The position numbers were made by a program, and so were the translations under genes. A DNA stretch of 64,000 bases, taken from NCBI RefSeq assembly GCF_002994745.2, contig NC_037092.1, forward strand, positions 24,515,001-24,579,000. The letters are read 5' to 3'. The notes beneath the pieces are model-generated. The model was not told the origin of the DNA, searched no databases, and saw nothing but the letters and a program-made list of their open reading frames with translations. Positions 10,677-21,200 of this stretch are shown here, piece by piece. The stretch comes from Rosa chinensis (taxonomy: Eukaryota > Streptophyta > Magnoliopsida > Rosales > Rosaceae). The stretch's first letter is position 1. Each line of letters opens with the position of its first letter.

Positions 10677-11913
10677 ATGAGGTGTGGCGGGGTGGCTCTC
10701 ACCAATAGAGCGAGTTAGCCCCAGGTCGACCAGCAATTCCCAACCGGTCAGAAGACGGAAGTCAAGCAAATTGCGGTTCCGCCAGCAGCCGCGGATCCTC
10801 GCCACGCGACACTCCTCTTCGCGCGTCAGAATATACCTTAGTCCCGCTGCACAAACACAATAATCATTAGCAAAAACCGCAGGTTTGCAAAAGTTTGAAA
10901 CCGCCAGTTAGTTTTAGCGGAAACCAGTTGCCAACCTCGGATGGGCTGGAATTCCGACTTAGTCTTAAACGTCGGCCCCTCCACATTCGACCTAGTATGG
11001 TACTCCCAGCCATCTGTGGCGACGCAGAAGGTCCCCCGCCAGTAGGACATTGAGTCCCTTAGATTCTCAATCAACTTGGGCGCTCCCTGGCGGCGGCTTA
11101 GGTTCACGCACCCTCTGCAACCTCGGCGCTTCACATACACTAGCTCGTAGAAGTGAAGCACTTCCGCCACGGTAGGCCCCTCGCACCCCGACAAGCGCCA
11201 CAGGGAGTTCATCGCCAACAGCAACCGCCACATGTTGGGACAGATCTGCCCAAAGGCAAGACCAAACTCGCACACAAGAATTTGGAGATTGGGCACTAGC
11301 GGGAATGTCACTCCTTGGCGGAATATGGCCTCGTGCACGGCAGCACATCCCGCTGGGAGCATCGAGGCCTTCTCATCCGCTGTCGGGGGGCGCAGCTTCA
11401 CCGAGCCCGGCAACCGGAACGTCCGCTTCATCCGGTTTACAGCGGCGGCATCCATCCGCCCACCTGCCTCGTCGACGGCGGTGCCATCTGAGAGGTACCA
11501 CGCCGACTCGACATTTTGGCCCGGCGCTTCCCCTTCGCCAGCGGAGCCGCTAGCAGCACTATTGCTCGCCAAGCGCTCGTCGCGCCTAGCGTCCAGAGAG
11601 CGTGCTAGACGCCAGATAATCCTTCTGCCGCCAGATAATCCTTCAAGCGTCCATCAAGCAATGGATCGTGCCGGTGGTCGAGGGGCTAACTAGGGTCCAA
11701 CTCACCCGCCCTAGAGCTCTCTGGACGCGAGCCACGATCCATAGCTATTTCCCAGGGGATGGTCCGAAGTGGCTCAACTTCAAGCGGTTCTGGCAGTGAG
11801 GTTCCTGCATGGGCAGACGGACGCAACGAGTCAATAAAGGTCATATCCGCCACGCTGAACGACACGTCAGACCCGGAATCCTCACTGCTCGAAATATCTA
11901 TGACGTTGGCCAT
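9101..11913 (-). CDS. Antisense four-exon gene inside the retrotransposon (gypsy-type 'Transposase_28'-like, coiled coil)
   Basis: Inferred exons on the minus strand: 11913-11706, 11604-10936, 10846-10703 and 10608-9101. Introns are 101, 89 and 94 bp, with good GT-AG ends (GTGAGT donor, TTTTCTTTTCAG acceptor), and every junction is phase 1. The spliced frame is 2529 nt (842 aa) without a stop. Residues about 145-280 (motifs VTFPLVPNLQIL, FGLAFGQICPNMWRLLL, YWRGTFCVA) resemble the plant domain annotated as putative gypsy-type transposon (Transposase_28). An acidic and basic region about 470-500 and a long Glu/Ala/Leu-rich coiled coil (about 590-740) follow. A telobox-like GTTTTAGGGTTTG lies just before the ATG on the coding strand. 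Antisense genes at this position are known in some Tat elements (Grande). The function is unknown. Confidence 0.75.
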
Positions 11914-12690
11914 CCCAAACCCTAAAACCCACATCAGTTAGCACAAATACAGATCTAACCTACTCTCACATCAGATATAGCCAAAGATGCCAAGAACAAC
12001 TACCCACAAAAATACCAAAACAAAAACAACCGCACGCTCAACCCAGATTAGACCGTCTAGCAAAACCCAAAACCCCAACTTTCTGTCAAACACCGTAACC
12101 TCCCTCAAATCTCTCCCTACACCCTCCGAAAACAGCACAGAGGCAATATCATACCATTAACAGAAATACCAAAACCCAGAAACCACCATTGCAGATTCAA
12201 TGAAACAGGAAGAGGATCCGAAATACCAACCTCACGTCGAAGACCTTGGAGTGCAGTTCGTCTTCACTAACAGATTTCGTCCTCTCCAGTCCGACTACTC
12301 CACGCAAACCCGGGGATCTCCTTCGCAATTCGCAGGCGAACAAGGCTCGAAGCAGGCAACTCAGATTTGAAGATTTTCCAGAAATGTCGAAACTCGCTCA
12401 GTTCCCCCCTTTTTATGTCAACATCAAATAATCCTGAGCCGTCCGCTACAAAACTACATCACGTACCAACCGTACACGTGTCCCACGTCTTCATTAACTC
12501 CCTGGATTAACCGAGGCGTCGCCTCGGTTACGAGATCCATCATTACTCGCATTAATGACGAGAAGACGGCTAGGCTTAGGAGGCAAGCCTCCAGACGCTA
12601 ACCCTCTCAGAGTTAGCCACGTGTCCACCGTCATCATTCTTTGGCTTCCAAGGGAAGTCACCACCTGACAAGCAAACCCCCCAACCATGG
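11914..12690 (-). promoter_or_regulatory. Probable leader and promoter region of the antisense gene
   Basis: No open frame is supported. On the minus strand an ACATAAAAAGG stretch (about 12409-12419) could be a weak TATA box, giving a leader of several hundred bases to the ATG at 11913. The telobox-like motif abuts the ATG. Assignment as promoter rests on position only. Confidence 0.35.
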
Positions 12691-13375
12691 CAAGTCTCCG
12701 CTGAGCGGAAACCCCGCCAGCGGATCCTCACTTGTCATCTCCCTAGTGACGGAGTCTCCGCTGAGCGGAAACCCCGCCAGCGGATCCTCACTTGTCATCT
12801 CCCTAGTGACGGAGTCTCCGCTGAGCGAAACCCCGCCAGCGGATCCTCACTTGTCATCTCCCAAGTGACGGAGTCTCCGCTGAGCGAAACCCCGCCAGCG
12901 GATCCTCACTTACATCTCCCAAGTGACGGAGTCTCCGCTGAGCGAAACCCCGCCAGCGGATCCTCACTTGTCATCTTCCAAGTGACGGAGTCTCCGCTGA
13001 GCGAAACCCCGCCAGCGGATCCTCACTTGCATCTCCCAAGTGACGGAGTCTCCGCTGAGCGAAACCCCGCCAGCGGATCCTCACTTGTCATCTTCCAAGT
13101 GACGGAGTCTCCGCTGAGCGAAACCCCGCCAGCGGATCCTCACTTGCATCTCCCAAGTGACGGAGTCTCCGCTGAGCGAAACCCCGCCAGCGGATCCTCA
13201 CTTGTCATCTTCCAAGTGACGGAGTCTCCGCTGAGCGAAACCCCGCCAGCGGATCCTCACTTGCATCTCCCAAGTGACGGAGTCTCCGCTGAGCGAAACC
13301 CCGCCAGCGGATCCTCACTTGTCATCTTCCAAGTGACGGAGTCTCCGCTGAGCGAAACCCCGCCGGCGGAGCTTC
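12691..13375. repeat. Tandem repeat, 12 units of 58-60 bp with a 117-bp higher-order period
   Basis: The core TCTCCGCTGAGCG recurs at 12695, 12755, 12815, 12874, 12932, 12991, 13049, 13108, 13166, 13225, 13283 and 13342. From 12932 onward the spacing alternates 59 and 58, because units alternate between CACTTGTCATCTTCC and CACTTGCATCTCCC, giving a 117-bp dimer repeated about three times. Units contain the near-palindromes CCGCTGAGCGG or CCGCCAGCGG. The repeat is open over 193 codons in one frame only because 117 is divisible by three. I do not call it coding. Tandem repeats in the 3' untranslated region are common in Tat/Ogre-type elements. Confidence 0.9.
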
Positions 13376-13965
13376 TCTCCTCATTTGGTAAACGGGGCGT
13401 CCTCCGCTACACAGCGCACCGCTGGCTGACCCCATTTCTCATCTGACAAGCTGCGTACTTTATTCAGCGCAGCACCGCTCAATAAAATACCAAGCACGTC
13501 TACTTGACGCTGCTTCCTGCTACATCTAGCGGGGGGACTTCCGCCAGCGGCGGATCCCGAGGCCACGCCTCTCTGACAACGCCGCCACGCGGAGTTACGG
13601 TCAGAATGTCCCTACGGGACACGGGGACTAGTCAACAGTCTACGACAGCCCTGATCAGGTACGTTGACCCCCGTCACCTGGGTGCTAAGATTGGGCTCGC
13701 AACCCAACACCCTCTGCTCCGTGCAGCGCTGCTCCGTGCAGCTCCCCCTCAACAAACAATAACAACGACCATCCGGAGGTCCATCTTAGCCGGGGAGTGG
13801 GGGACTCCCTGGGGGCCTAGCAGGGGCCCACCCGAAAGGGCACAAAGCGTTTGCTCAGTAAATCCATGGTTGACAACGCACTGACGCTAATTATGCTTCT
13901 GCAAAGTCTAGCGGGAGAAACGCTTCAAACCGCCGATCAACTCCCCAACCAAGATTGCCCTCCTT
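13376..13965. other. 3' untranslated region of the Tat element
   Basis: This is GC-rich non-coding sequence between the tandem repeat and the polypurine tract. It contains direct duplications such as GCTCCGTGCAGC (about 13718-13743) and several CCGCCAGCGG-like motifs shared with the tandem repeat. No gene is supported. Confidence 0.5.
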
Positions 13966-13985
13966 GACTGGGGATTTGGGGGACT
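13966..13985 (+). other. Polypurine tract
   Basis: ACTGGGGATTTGGGGGACT lies directly before the 3' LTR. It is the expected position and composition for the plus-strand primer, although it includes three T residues. Confidence 0.75.
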
Positions 13986-14500
13986 TGTACATGCATGTCC
14001 ATTTGCAAGCATAATTAGCTATAATGAGCCACGCTCATGGTACCACCAGGGGTACCAACGCCCACCATATGGGTGACTGGCGTAAAGACAGTTAGCCGGG
14101 TTACCGCCTGAGTCCCGGATCAACCCCAAAGCACCGCCGACGCGCCGCCACGCGCCGTGTCAAGATGGCATCAGAAGCTACTGAAACTGGGAACTGAAGC
14201 ACCATCAGTCCCACATCGAAAACAAGGAGAAGATCATCCTCTTCCTCACCTATAAAAGGTCCTCTCCTCTCTCCTCATTTATTACGCATTCAATACTTAC
14301 CTACTGTTACTTTGTCAACATAAATACATTGACTAACTTAGGCATCGGAGAGTTGAAGACCGCCCGGCGCGGTCTCCCTCTGACGCCCATTGTATTTTAT
14401 TTGACAGGTAACGGGAACCACTCACAACAAAGGTATCGATCCGCCTGCCGGATCAGCGGTAACTAGGGTCCAGCTACCGCTAGACTTTTAGACATCAACA
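13986..14500 (+). repeat. 3' LTR of the Tat element
   Basis: 515 bp, identical to the 5' LTR apart from C at 14264. It carries the same USE and TATA motifs (about 14208-14258), which would fire rightward into the SRO 3' region. Confidence 0.95.
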
Positions 14501-14505
14501 GGTGA

Positions 14506-14836
14506 AATGACTACAAACATGGAAGCCGCAAATGAACAATACTCATATTTATTCACAGGTGAAATGACTACCAAAGTTGACGCCGCAAATGAACAACACT
14601 GATATTCCCACTTGACAGTAGTAGCATTACAACTCCAAGCATGTCAAGCAACATGCTGCCTGTGCTTAATGCTTATTATTACAAGATCAGGGGATATAAG
14701 TGCACAAAGGAAAGATTGTCTTCACAATTCGATAATGCGGAAATGATGAACCATTCTGTGTCTACACCATAACTATGTCTCAACCAAATCTAAAAGGGCT
14801 GCTGCTGAACAAAAGCGTTACAATTAGCACGTACCA
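14506..14836. other. 3' flank of the SRO gene, short tandem duplication
   Basis: GGTGAAATGACTAC...GCCGCAAATGAACAA occurs at about 14501-14540 and again at 14556-14598, a 55-bp-period duplication. The retrotransposon inserted in its first unit. This is probably the 3' untranslated or downstream sequence of the SRO gene on the minus strand. Confidence 0.5.
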
Positions 14837-16513
14837 TCACACATGTTGCTGGCTGCTTCTGTAAGATTTGACTGCTGCAACCAACAACTCATTACCAACT
14901 ATGAGTTTCGCTCTTTGAAGCAGCTGAGGTCTGGTTATCTTCTTGGCCTTCAAATCATTGAGGCTTTTGGTAAGCAAGGCCATCTTTTGAGGAGATAGGG
15001 ACCTTTCGAACACGGGCATCAGAGCAGGGAAATATATTGAAGAATTTGGCACCTTCAAAAGATCTCTAATATCACTAGCAGTGTTACTCCTCTGCTGAGT
15101 ACTTGGTGTCACCAATTTGAGAGCTGAAGCCAACACCTTGTCATCAACTATGAGCTTAAATTTTCGATCCAACTCATCTCCACTAATCTTCTTTGCCCTG
15201 AAATCCATGATCAATCTACCAAGTATTTTCATCTGTGAAGGAGGCAAGAACCTTGCCAGCGCAGCCATCACAAGAGGTCCGCGGTGTAAACCAGAACTTG
15301 TCTGAGCAGGTTTCATCAATTTCATGGCTGAAGCCATAACCTTTTTATCAACTATGGGTCTCACTTGTCGACTCACCTCAGCCAGGCTAATCTTCTTTGC
15401 CAAGAAATCGTCGCGCGATTTGGCAACTATAGCCATTTCCGAAGCAGGTAACAACAACGGCAGCACTTTCATCAAATGTGGCAAATTAACAGTTCCAGGA
15501 GCAGGAAAAGCACCAGAATTCCCCTGTCTAGGTGTCACCAATCTCATCGCAGAAGCCAGAACCTTCCCATCAACTTCTCGCTTCAACTTCCCATGCAGCT
15601 CAGCTAAAGTAATCTTCTTGTCCCAGTAATCATCACGCAATTGGCACAGCACAGCCATTTTCGAAGGAGGCAAGAACCTAGCGAGCACAGGCAACAGATC
15701 AAGGAAGCTAATAGTCTTCTGAGGAGGAGCTGCATACTTCTCTAAGCAACCAGGAGCCTTGAAGCTGACAACATAAGCAGGACAGATATGCGAGTTCATC
15801 AAATTACTCCACACAATATACTTCCTAGGGGTCACCAGACTATCCACACCAGAATCAAACTCACTCGAACGGGGCCGAATTTGATCCGACCCATTAGGCA
15901 TCAACTCACTCTTCCCCAGTATAACCCGGCACATCAGCACATGCCTCATCCCATCTTCATCAACACCAGAACCCACCGCAGCATCCAAAGCGAATTTCAC
16001 CGGAACCAATTGTATTCTACCACCAACCTTTTCATTCTTAGCACTAAATCCATGAACCAAAATCTCAGCAATCTCATCCTTCGATCCGCCGTACCAACCA
16101 TACTTGATATTCGGATTCCCGCCGCATTTCCGAGCCACCGCCTCCGTGAAAACCCGAAACGAATCGAACCTCGCCCGCCGTGTCAGACCAGAACTCGAAT
16201 TCTTATGCACAGCCACCACTCTGGTTTCTCCGCCGGCGGGTCCCATACCGGAGACGAAGCTCTTCGTAATAGTCTCACGCTCCAGGCCCTCCACTCGAAC
16301 AGTAATTTCGTTTTCAGTGAAAGCCCCAAACGGATCGGAAACCGGCGACTCAGATTCGCAATCGGACTGGGAATCCTGATCGATTTCGATTTCTTCAGAA
16401 GAAGAGGAATTCGATTCGGAGCGGACGGTATCGCAATCGGAACAGGAATCTTGAGTTTCGGTGTTCTGGAGAGTCATCGGGACCTCATCGGCGTCGATCT
16501 GGATGTGGTCCAT
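14837..16513 (-). CDS. SRO-family protein (inactive PARP domain) with four tandem RST domains
   Basis: SRO (similar to RCD-one) proteins are plant stress and redox regulators. A PARP-like domain, usually without the catalytic triad, is followed by an RST domain that binds transcription factors. Here an acidic Ser/Glu-rich N terminus precedes a PARP-like domain (IKYGWYGGSKDEIAEILVHGF; later RKYIVWSNLMNSHICPAYVVSF). Instead of one RST there are four related blocks of about 60 residues, encoded near 15720-15525, 15500-15300, 15280-15105 and 15040-14860. Each has a LPPSKM-like start, a (D/A)KKI turn and a KVLASAMRLVTP-like end. The gene is a single exon. I chose the ATG at 16513 (MDHIQ, 558 aa). 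The open frame extends to an ATG at 16582, but those extra codons lie in a tandem repeat. Confidence 0.88.
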   Translation of the reverse strand: MDHIQIDADEVPMTLQNTETQDSCSDCDTVRSESNSSSSEEIEIDQDSQSDCESESPVSDPFGAFTENEITVRVEGLERETITKSFVSGMGPAGGETRVVAVHKNSSSGLTRRARFDSFRVFTEAVARKCGGNPNIKYGWYGGSKDEIAEILVHGFSAKNEKVGGRIQLVPVKFALDAAVGSGVDEDGMRHVLMCRVILGKSELMPNGSDQIRPRSSEFDSGVDSLVTPRKYIVWSNLMNSHICPAYVVSFKAPGCLEKYAAPPQKTISFLDLLPVLARFLPPSKMAVLCQLRDDYWDKKITLAELHGKLKREVDGKVLASAMRLVTPRQGNSGAFPAPGTVNLPHLMKVLPLLLPASEMAIVAKSRDDFLAKKISLAEVSRQVRPIVDKKVMASAMKLMKPAQTSSGLHRGPLVMAALARFLPPSQMKILGRLIMDFRAKKISGDELDRKFKLIVDDKVLASALKLVTPSTQQRSNTASDIRDLLKVPNSSIYFPALMPVFERSLSPQKMALLTKSLNDLKAKKITRPQLLQRAKLIVGNELLVAAVKSYRSSQQHV

Positions 16514-16516
16514 GTG

Positions 16517-16735
16517 TAATCGACGAGGATCGATTATGGGAAACACTGGAGGATTTGGGAATCGACGAGAATCGATTTTCAAACAGAGAGGGAAAAAAAG
16601 ATTGGAGATTTGGGTAATCGACGAGAATCGATTTTTAAACAGAGAGGGAAAAAAAAAAGATTGGGAGATCTGGGTAAATCGACGAGAATCGATTTTTAAA
16701 CAGAGAGGGAAAAAAAGATTAGGAGATTTGGATAA
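16517..16735. repeat. Leader tandem repeat of the SRO gene
   Basis: Three good units and one degenerate unit of about 57-60 bp, each with ATCGACGAGAATCGATTTT, then AAACAGAGAGGG, then an A-run and GATTTGGG. Units start near 16517 (degenerate), 16561, 16618 and 16678. The unit contains the near-palindrome AATCGACGAGAATCGATT. It lies between the TATA box and the start codon. Confidence 0.85.
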
Positions 16736-16754
16736 GAGCCGTTGTGGGACGCGG

Positions 16755-16762
16755 TTTTTATA
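16755..16762 (-). promoter_or_regulatory. TATA box of the SRO gene
   Basis: TATAAAAA on the minus strand, about 240 bases upstream of the chosen start codon. This would place transcription start near 16725 and put the leader repeat in the 5' untranslated region. Confidence 0.6.
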
Positions 16763-16818
16763 GGAAGCGCAGGCGGTGGAGCGAAGGAACAGAAAGCGTG
16801 TTGACTGTTGATGGAGGC

Positions 16819-17370
16819 GGTGGGTTTTTTTTTCCTAGAGGGATTCGGATTGTGAGTTGGTGGTTGAATTACGAAACGGCCCCGGGATGTGTCAGTTGTT
16901 GGAAAGTTGGAGGGGTATTGTAGGGATTTTAAAATTCGCTGAGGGTCCCACATTTTGTTTTTTTTTGTTATCCCTACTTGGACAAGGAAGAAAAGCAGGG
17001 CAAGATTGGGATTTACGCTATGGTGGGTGTGTTTTTTTTCCTAGAGGGATTCGGATTGTGAGTTGGTGGTGGAATTACGAAACGGCCCCGGGATGTGTCC
17101 GTTGTTGGAAAGTTGGAGGGGTATTGTAGGGATTTTAAAATTCGCTGAGGGTCCCACATTTTGTTTTTGTTTTCCCTACTTGGACAAGGAAGAAAAGCAG
17201 GGCAAGATTGGGATTTACGCTGTGTTATAGTCCTTGAATAAAACTTTTTCTTTTCTACCTTTTCAAGTTGCAACTAGGTTTCCTTTTTGCTTTTGTTTTT
17301 TTTGTAGTCCTTGAAGAAAACCTTTTCTTTTGCACCTTTTCAAGTTGCAACTAGGTTTCCTTTTTTTCTG
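16819..17370. repeat. About 203-bp tandem duplication followed by a 79-bp duplication
   Basis: The block beginning GGTGGGTTTTTTTTCCTAGAG (16819) recurs at 17022 with few differences: same order of GTGAGTTGGTGG, GGCCCCGGGATGTGTC, GGGTCCCACATTTTG and GGGCAAGATTGGG. Directly after it, TAGTCCTTGAA...CTAGGTTTCC (about 17229) repeats at about 17308. This is upstream of the SRO promoter. No coding potential. Confidence 0.85.
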
Positions 17371-18230
17371 TTTTTTTTCTTTTTCTTTTTTATTATTTTT
17401 GTAAATATGGTTTTCCTTCCCTTATTTCGACAGTTCAACAAATCGGAGGAAACCCTTGAACGAAAACTCATGCCAAAGTGTTTTTGTTCAGTCATGTCAA
17501 ATTGTGTAAAGATTTCAACGAGTATTGAATTTTATATTGTGTTAAGCAGTTGTAATCAACCGTCAGTTTCAACAAGCATGTTTGAATAGCTGGGCTGCTT
17601 AAGAAGAGTGTTTTACTACCAACTCTTTTGTACTTCCATGTGGGCTCCTATTTTGGTTTCTCTCAATTGCAAAACTATACTGTTTGAATTTAGATTTAGG
17701 ACATGAGTGTTAGATTTAGTGACTTCTTTAAGCATAATACAATTGAATACGGGCTTACGCGACCAAAGATGTTCCTACGAGTAGATGGATGTTAATTTGT
17801 AGAGCTTGTCTTCTGGATTCTAACAAGCTGACATTGATTCGTTGGGACTGAAAGAATTGCCTCCATATACCATGTGTGTGTCTGTTTTAGCAGAAAGATA
17901 CTGAGTTGTTCATTAAGGACAATTTTCTCTCAAATACTTGAATTTCCAATACGATTCTTATGAGAGATCAGAATTTAGTCTCAATTTCGAAGCATGAAGA
18001 AAGATCTCTAAAAAGTTATGATATTAAAATTGTTTAGTGATCATTCGAAAGAACCATATACATTATAAGCACCCGATGGCATAATCTTATACAAAAGCAC
18101 CATTTACATTATAAGCAACCCAATAGTATCCATTGAATTCTCTTATGTAGAGTGGAGCACATTAGTGGAGATATCCAATCGCACCAGCTTGTTAAATAAA
18201 AGTAACATAAACAGAATGAACAAAATTATC
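17371..18230. other. Intergenic DNA
   Basis: AT-rich with no supported gene, repeat or RNA. Its right end is the 3' side of the tubby-like gene. Confidence 0.5.
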
Positions 18231-21200
18231 TCACTCACACGCCAGTTTCGTGCCAAAGCTAGTAAGGCAGATAGCAAAAGCCTGAAAAGCTGACAAGGGG
18301 TGCCTAAAATCCATGGTAAATGTATCATCACCCACTTTGCCAAACTGGAGAACCGTTTCGTCATCTCCTTTCGGATCCAATGCTACAACCAACTGAAAGT
18401 TCTTCACTGATGCTACTGTGACCCGACCATGGAAATTCAAACACCAGCACTGTAACTGATCATGCCATCTTGGAGCTTTATTCCTCAAGACTGTGTTATG
18501 ACCACTGCCATAATCTGGTTTCTTCATCTCAGAGTTTCCACTTCCACCTGAGGCTGGGCAATTTAGTGGGCAAATCATCCTCCTTGGACCTCTAGATTTT
18601 AGAAGGTTGAATCTGTAAGACACCTGTCCAACTTCAAAGTTGCCTGCTGGAACTTGGGGACTTATTTGCTTGCTTGCAAAACGGCGGCTGGACCTTCTGC
18701 TTGCAGGCTTTGCACCACTATGTGGTGGCTGACTATCATAAATTGTAAAATTCGTACCCAGAAAATCCGAGCTGCAAAAGTCAAATAAAATTGCAGATAA
18801 GAAAATAATTGAAAACTCACACCATTCTTGTAATGCAATGGATTTTTTTTTTTTTCGGTCTGTGTAATGCAATGGATCTTAACACAACAGTAATTGGCTG
18901 TAGGGACAAAAAAAACTTTCAGGAATTAGTTTTCAATGTGAAGTAAAATGGTATTTCACAAACTAGCTCTCTGAATAAAACAAACAAGAATCGTTCTTTG
19001 TGAAGCTACCTCGGCACAGAACTCAAACCTATAACTTGTAACCAAAAAACATATGGTCGTCCTCAACATATGAAGATAAGCTGAATCAAAAGACACTTTC
19101 ATGTTTTATCATCAAATAAAAACTAGATCTGATATGCAGCGCACAAACAACTTTATCAAACCAGAGAAACTACATTGCATGGAACCTCCACCTTAACTCT
19201 CTTCACTAGAATCCCTTACCTTAATTTTCCCACATAGGCATTGCTTCCTTGAGAGATGTCTTCAGCATCAAGTGATATTATGTACTCAGTGTGTGACCCA
19301 CGCCTGTATCTCCGTGCTGCTAACAGAAACTTTCCCTTATCCGTGAATGCTGCGAATAGGAGAAAAAGAAAAAAAAAATCAACAATTAGGATCCGAGCTG
19401 TCAACAATTAGAACCCTTGTGTATGGTCCCTAATGTCTACATAACAAAACTAGTACCATAGCAATAACTTCAAAAACATAGTAAAAAGATAGTTCAACAT
19501 TGCAGACGATTTACCAAACTATGTATCTTTAAGCATCCACTGATTTCCCTTCAAAAATTTCGCTTCTCCAGTCAAATGACAATATTTGACATATTCTTCT
19601 TTCTAACCACCCAAGCGACCGAAAATCAAAAGAGAGAAGATACTTTAATATCCCTGTCGTTGGAAGCGTACTTAAAAAGAAGGGTAGAATGGAGATCCCC
19701 AAGTCCAAACCAAAATTAGTTGCTACATGCAATGAATGAGAAACTGAAACCTATTCATCACACCACAGATCAATTAAATGTAAAATTTGTGTTCCAATCC
19801 ACTATGATTTTCTACTATACCTACAAACTTCAGCTGCAATAATATGATAATAGTCCAAGTTACAATTACTAGCAATGACAGAACTTCTGCAGTCAACCAT
19901 CACTTCCATATATGGCAATACTCAGTGCCAAGGCAAAGGGTCTGAGACTGCTAGGGAGCATAAAACCTGTGGAGCAACACATCACCATCCAGGGATTTTC
20001 CTACTCAGCAAAGTATGTTTGCTAAACCACTCTTTTCCATTATATCAACAATCGCAGCATAGCCAGAGAGGCACAAATCCAAGGCCTTGGCACCGAATAT
20101 GCTTCTTGATGGAAATGGATTCAATCTTGTGTGGGAGAAAGAAACAGAGAGGTTGAAGCCGCTTGCATATAATTCCAACCAAGACACACACTACCACCTC
20201 TACAGGTAGGAGAAGGAATTCATTACATCTAAAGGGATGAAAATTTTCAACATCTACGACGCAATCATCACATATCACTGTTCACTCAGTCAGTACATGA
20301 CAGAGTGCTTGGAAAGTTGTAATTTAGGCATTATGCTAAGAAGGTAAAAGTTCTTAATAATTGTCTGAATGCATTTGATTGATTCCATAAAGCTGTCTTG
20401 CAGGGCACACAAAGACACCAGCATACATCTCCACTCAAGTCATTTATTCACCAGGAGCAATTAACCGTGGAGGGTACTTGCTAGCACTTTAGGGATATCT
20501 AAAGATAAGAGAGATGCCAATTGAGTCCAAAACTATTTAAGACCAAGAAACTAAATAGTGCCTTTATGACAATTATGGAATTTCCCAGATCCTGCGAGTC
20601 AAGTCAACTGAGAATTCAAACACCAGTAACAAGTCTTTCTTTCCATCCTCTTATAAAAGTCAACTTAAAAGGTCTGACAAAGAAAAAGTCCCCCTTTTGA
20701 CTTTTGTTTCTGTGACCAATATTAAAACAGCTTCTGAAGACTACGAGAAGTCATTACTGTAAAAAAAAAAAAACAGGAAAAAATAAATACTCACATGGGG
20801 TAAGAGCAAGATAAAGGTAAAACGTTGAGGTCTTCTTGTTTCGTTTTATTAGACATTGATGCGGGAAATCAGATGGTCCTGGCTGCAAGACTCACAACAC
20901 AGTTCAACGATCAATTCATTACTAACCAATAAATTGAATGAATCAGTGAACGCAAAAAACCAGCAATCAGAAGCAACTTAATTTTTGGAACCTCGCTCTT
21001 CATACTTTTCTTCCGTAGAAGTAAGTTGATCATGCTTCATTCATTTTATACAGCAATAATAACAATAACCCAGCATCCAACAGCAATTAGATTTAATTTA
21101 CAACACCGGAGAAGGTAATTTGTGTATGGGGAATTCCATATAATAACTGCTAGCCAAGACAAAAGATTCAAACAACTGAATGATATGTTTAACAACTTCC

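Larger units (their letters stand above)
2412..14500 (+). mobile_element. Full-length Ty3/gypsy LTR retrotransposon, Tat type, with antisense gene
   Basis: Two 515-bp LTRs (2412-2926 and 13986-14500) begin TG and end CA, and I find one mismatch between them (T at 2690, C at 14264). A 5-bp direct duplication GGTGA flanks the element (2407-2411 and 14501-14505). Internal order: primer-binding site, gag, protease, reverse transcriptase, RNase H, a second (archaeal-type) RNase H, integrase, an antisense spliced gene, a tandem repeat, polypurine tract. The second RNase H is the established hallmark of the Tat lineage (Ogre, Grande, Retand relatives). Total length is 12,089 bp. It landed about 340 bp beyond the stop codon of the SRO gene, which is transcribed towards it. 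Confidence 0.95.

Noticed and set aside
12691..13375. Array of near-identical 58-60-bp units, superficially CRISPR-like
   Set aside because: Units are contiguous with no unique spacers, and the context is a plant retrotransposon; it is a tandem repeat.
12865..13446. 193-codon open frame across the tandem repeat
   Set aside because: The frame stays open only because the 117-bp period is divisible by three; no start context, composition or similarity supports translation.
16930..17160. GGTCCCACAT motif upstream of the SRO gene as a second snRNA-type USE
   Set aside because: It continues TTTTG instead of CG, so it does not match the USE consensus, and no TATA box is correctly spaced.
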